Positions 62,612-64,000 of a DNA stretch of 64,000 nucleotides are shown piece by piece. The position numbers were made by a program, and so were the translations under genes. The DNA is taken from positions 71,477 through 135,476 of the forward strand of contig NZ_JNWQ01000035.1 of assembly GCF_000716875.1 (NCBI RefSeq). The letters are read 5' to 3'. The notes beneath the pieces are model-generated. The model had not been told where the DNA came from. It saw only the letters and a program-made list of their open reading frames with translations, and did not search any database. The stretch's first letter is position 1. Each line of letters opens with the position of its first letter. This DNA comes from Streptomyces novaecaesareae (lineage in GTDB: Bacteria > Actinomycetota > Actinomycetes > Streptomycetales > Streptomycetaceae).

Positions 62612-63919
62612 TCAGAGCAGGCCGTCCCAGAGCTGTTCCACGATGACGGCCCACCAGTTCTCGGGGTCGGCGAAGACCGTACCGTCCACCTCCGCCAGGG
62701 CACGCTGCAAGGTGTCCACGGCGGCGCCCGCGGCCACCGGGTCGAGCCCGCGCAGGGTGGGCCACCAGCCGGCGAACACCTCCAGGCAGCGGACGAAGGC
62801 CCGCAGGTCCGCGTTGCAGTGGCGGGCCGTCGCGTAGTCCGGGTCCACCGCCCGGACCGCGCCCTCCGTGACGTCGAGCGCCATCAGCGCCCAGCCGTCC
62901 GTCCCCAGCAGCAACAGACCGGCGAGCGCCAGGCGCTCACGCTCGGCCACCCGCGTACCGCGGCCGAGCCCGACCATGTGTGCGGCCAGCGGCGGCAGCA
63001 CGGTGCCGGGGCGGGTGCCGTCCGCGATCGCCCCGGTACCGGGGTGGTGCAGCGCGAAGAACCCGGGCACCGCCGTCGGCACACCCGCCGTCAGCAGCAA
63101 CGCGGCCGCGTCCCCGGGCAGTTCGGCCTGGACGACGTCCACCGGATCGAAGCGCTGCACGCCCGCCGGGCCGAACCGCTCCACGAGCCGCGCGGCGAGC
63201 GCCGCGTCGGGCTCGTACGGCCCGTTCGACGCCGAGTGGGGTGAGTGGGGCGGACGGGGGAAGGGCACGCGGTTGCGGTCCGGCCCGTCCGACGGCAGGG
63301 CCCGTACGGCGGCGGCGCGCTGGTCGAAGCGCGGACCGTACGGCAGGTCGAAGTCGATCCGGGCGTGCGGCAGTTCGGCTGCCAGGGCGTAGGCCCAGTA
63401 ACCGCCGGGCAGGGCGCTCATCCGCAGGTCGGTCCGGACGGCCAGCACGTCCTCGGCCGCAATGCCCTGCTCGCGCAGCCACCACCAGCCGCGCAACGCC
63501 GGGTGCGGCAGGCCCGTCGCCGAGCGCAGCGCCAGCGACCGCTCCTCGCCCGTACCGTCCCGGTACGTCAGCTCGGCCCTGGCGCCCCGGCCGGTCGCCG
63601 CGGGCTCGGTCGGGTCGTAGCCGCCGGCGCCGACGAAGTCCCGGTACAGCCCGACCACTTCATCCACCGGCACCGAGGGCCACACCGTGAACCGCCCGCT
63701 CTCGCGGTCCACCACGGCACAGGCCGCACCGACCTCCTCGGGCGCCCGCCGCCCCCCCGTCCGCGGATCCACCTCCACCTGCGGGGGCTCCGCCCACACG
63801 ACCCAGCCGAGCTCGAACTCGTGCGTCATCACCCGCCGCACCGCCGCACCGGCGCCCTGCGGCAGATCCCCGTTGATCCACCGGTGCCCCGCCTCCACCG
63901 CCTGCGCCCGCGAAATCAC
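62612..63919 (-). CDS. SUKH-4-like immunity protein with degenerate deaminase-like middle region
   Basis: A 435-residue protein with an N-terminal unit (WINGDLPQGAGAAVRRVMTHEFELGWVVWAEPP), a middle unit with ALPGGYWAYALAAELP and DLPYGPRFDQRAAAVRAL, and a C-terminal SUKH-like unit (RLVERFGPAGVQRFD; TAVPGFFALHH; LLLLGTDGWALMALDV; DPDYATARHCNADLRAF). The middle recalls bacterial nucleotide-deaminase-type toxins that have PCxxPGGYC; here both cysteines are absent, so it is probably not catalytic. SUKH proteins are usually immunity factors to contact-dependent toxins. GTG 63919 or ATG 63937 may start it. The homology is my judgement from memory and needs a profile search. Confidence 0.6.
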   Translation of the reverse strand: MISRAQAVEAGHRWINGDLPQGAGAAVRRVMTHEFELGWVVWAEPPQVEVDPRTGGRRAPEEVGAACAVVDRESGRFTVWPSVPVDEVVGLYRDFVGAGGYDPTEPAATGRGARAELTYRDGTGEERSLALRSATGLPHPALRGWWWLREQGIAAEDVLAVRTDLRMSALPGGYWAYALAAELPHARIDFDLPYGPRFDQRAAAVRALPSDGPDRNRVPFPRPPHSPHSASNGPYEPDAALAARLVERFGPAGVQRFDPVDVVQAELPGDAAALLLTAGVPTAVPGFFALHHPGTGAIADGTRPGTVLPPLAAHMVGLGRGTRVAERERLALAGLLLLGTDGWALMALDVTEGAVRAVDPDYATARHCNADLRAFVRCLEVFAGWWPTLRGLDPVAAGAAVDTLQRALAEVDGTVFADPENWWAVIVEQLWDGLL

Positions 63920-63941
63920 CCGACCACCCGTCCCCATCCAC

Positions 63942-64000
63942 CTGTCTCTTATACACATCTGACGCTGCCGACGAGCGATCTAGTGTAGATCTCGGGGGTG
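63942..64000. other. Illumina Nextera adapter sequence (not genomic)
   Basis: CTGTCTCTTATACACATCT (63942-63960) is the Tn5 mosaic end used in Nextera libraries, followed by GACGCTGCCGACGA, then GCGATCTA (the reverse complement of i5 index TAGATCGC), then GTGTAGATCTCGG, the start of the P5 region. Genomic sequence therefore ends at 63941. Proteins predicted across this junction begin MCIRDR or end SYTHLTLPTSDLV, both artefacts. Confidence 0.97.

Noticed and set aside
59715..62837. 1040-residue plus-strand open frame
   Set aside because: Antisense shadow of the isomerase-like and ppx genes; the Gly/Leu/Arg repeats merely mirror the lysine-rich repeats.
63920..63988. N-terminal extension MCIRDR of the last gene and a C-terminal SYTHLTLPTSDLV protein
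   Set aside because: Both are translations of the Nextera adapter.

Overview
The window is a very GC-rich actinobacterial contig end and almost certainly comes from the family Streptomycetaceae (Streptomyces, Kitasatospora or a close relative). The evidence is gene content: futalosine-type menaquinone genes, chaplins and rodlins, the BldN/RsbN developmental sigma/anti-sigma pair, a gamma-butyrolactone (A-factor type) signalling locus, a Rex-controlled haem operon and many short or leaderless 5' ends. I assign no species. The left edge cuts a gene; the right edge is a true contig end that runs into Illumina Nextera adapter sequence from about 63942.

Layout. (1) 1-11261: late menaquinone genes (mqnE, mqnM, mqnP, mqnL) interrupted by a catabolic-type threonine dehydratase, an Lrp regulator, a cyclase-family hydrolase, a MOSC protein and a three-gene TetR/flavin monooxygenase/hydrolase unit. 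(2) 11356-14167: a PLDc_N membrane protein, then propionyl-CoA carboxylase beta and epsilon subunits. (3) 14278-17573: a gamma-butyrolactone island with two receptor-type TetR genes, an AfsA-like synthase, three receptor-operator-like palindromes and a small ribbon-helix-helix-like protein. (4) 17696-25196: system II cytochrome c maturation (ccsB, resB, ccdA, resA), a histidine phosphatase, hemL and a conserved hypothetical protein. (5) 25260-29361: MarR/MFS exporter pair, a PIG-V-like mannosyltransferase and a DUF4291 protein. (6) 29383-35596: a cell-surface island with a secreted SGNH hydrolase carrying a ricin-type lectin domain, three chaplins plus a vestigial fourth, two rodlin-like proteins and three unrecognised secreted proteins. 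(7) 35694-42664: rex-hemA-hemC-hemD(cobA)-hemB, preceded by a DEDDh exonuclease. (8) 42829-50238: glutaredoxin-like protein, HAD phosphatase, bldN, rsbN, acyltransferase, NAD-epimerase, the tiny ribosomal protein bS22 and a BldC-type regulator. (9) 50464-63937: acuC-like deacetylase, MFS protein, proC, three hypothetical membrane-associated proteins, ilvD, a methyltransferase, a TIM-barrel isomerase with a lysine-rich tail, ppx/gppA, a truncated GDPD remnant and a SUKH-like protein.

How the parts fit. Three themes recur. Respiration and redox: menaquinone synthesis, haem synthesis under the NADH sensor Rex, cytochrome c maturation and hemL. Development: BldN with its membrane anti-sigma RsbN sits about 10 kb from a chaplin/rodlin cluster, the gene class known to dominate the BldN regulon, and BldN-like promoter elements can be read upstream of one chaplin and one rodlin gene. 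Signalling: the gamma-butyrolactone island looks self-contained and self-regulated. The least explained parts are the secreted proteins embedded in the chaplin/rodlin island, the second receptor and RHH-like protein of the butyrolactone locus, and the isomerase with a histone-like tail.
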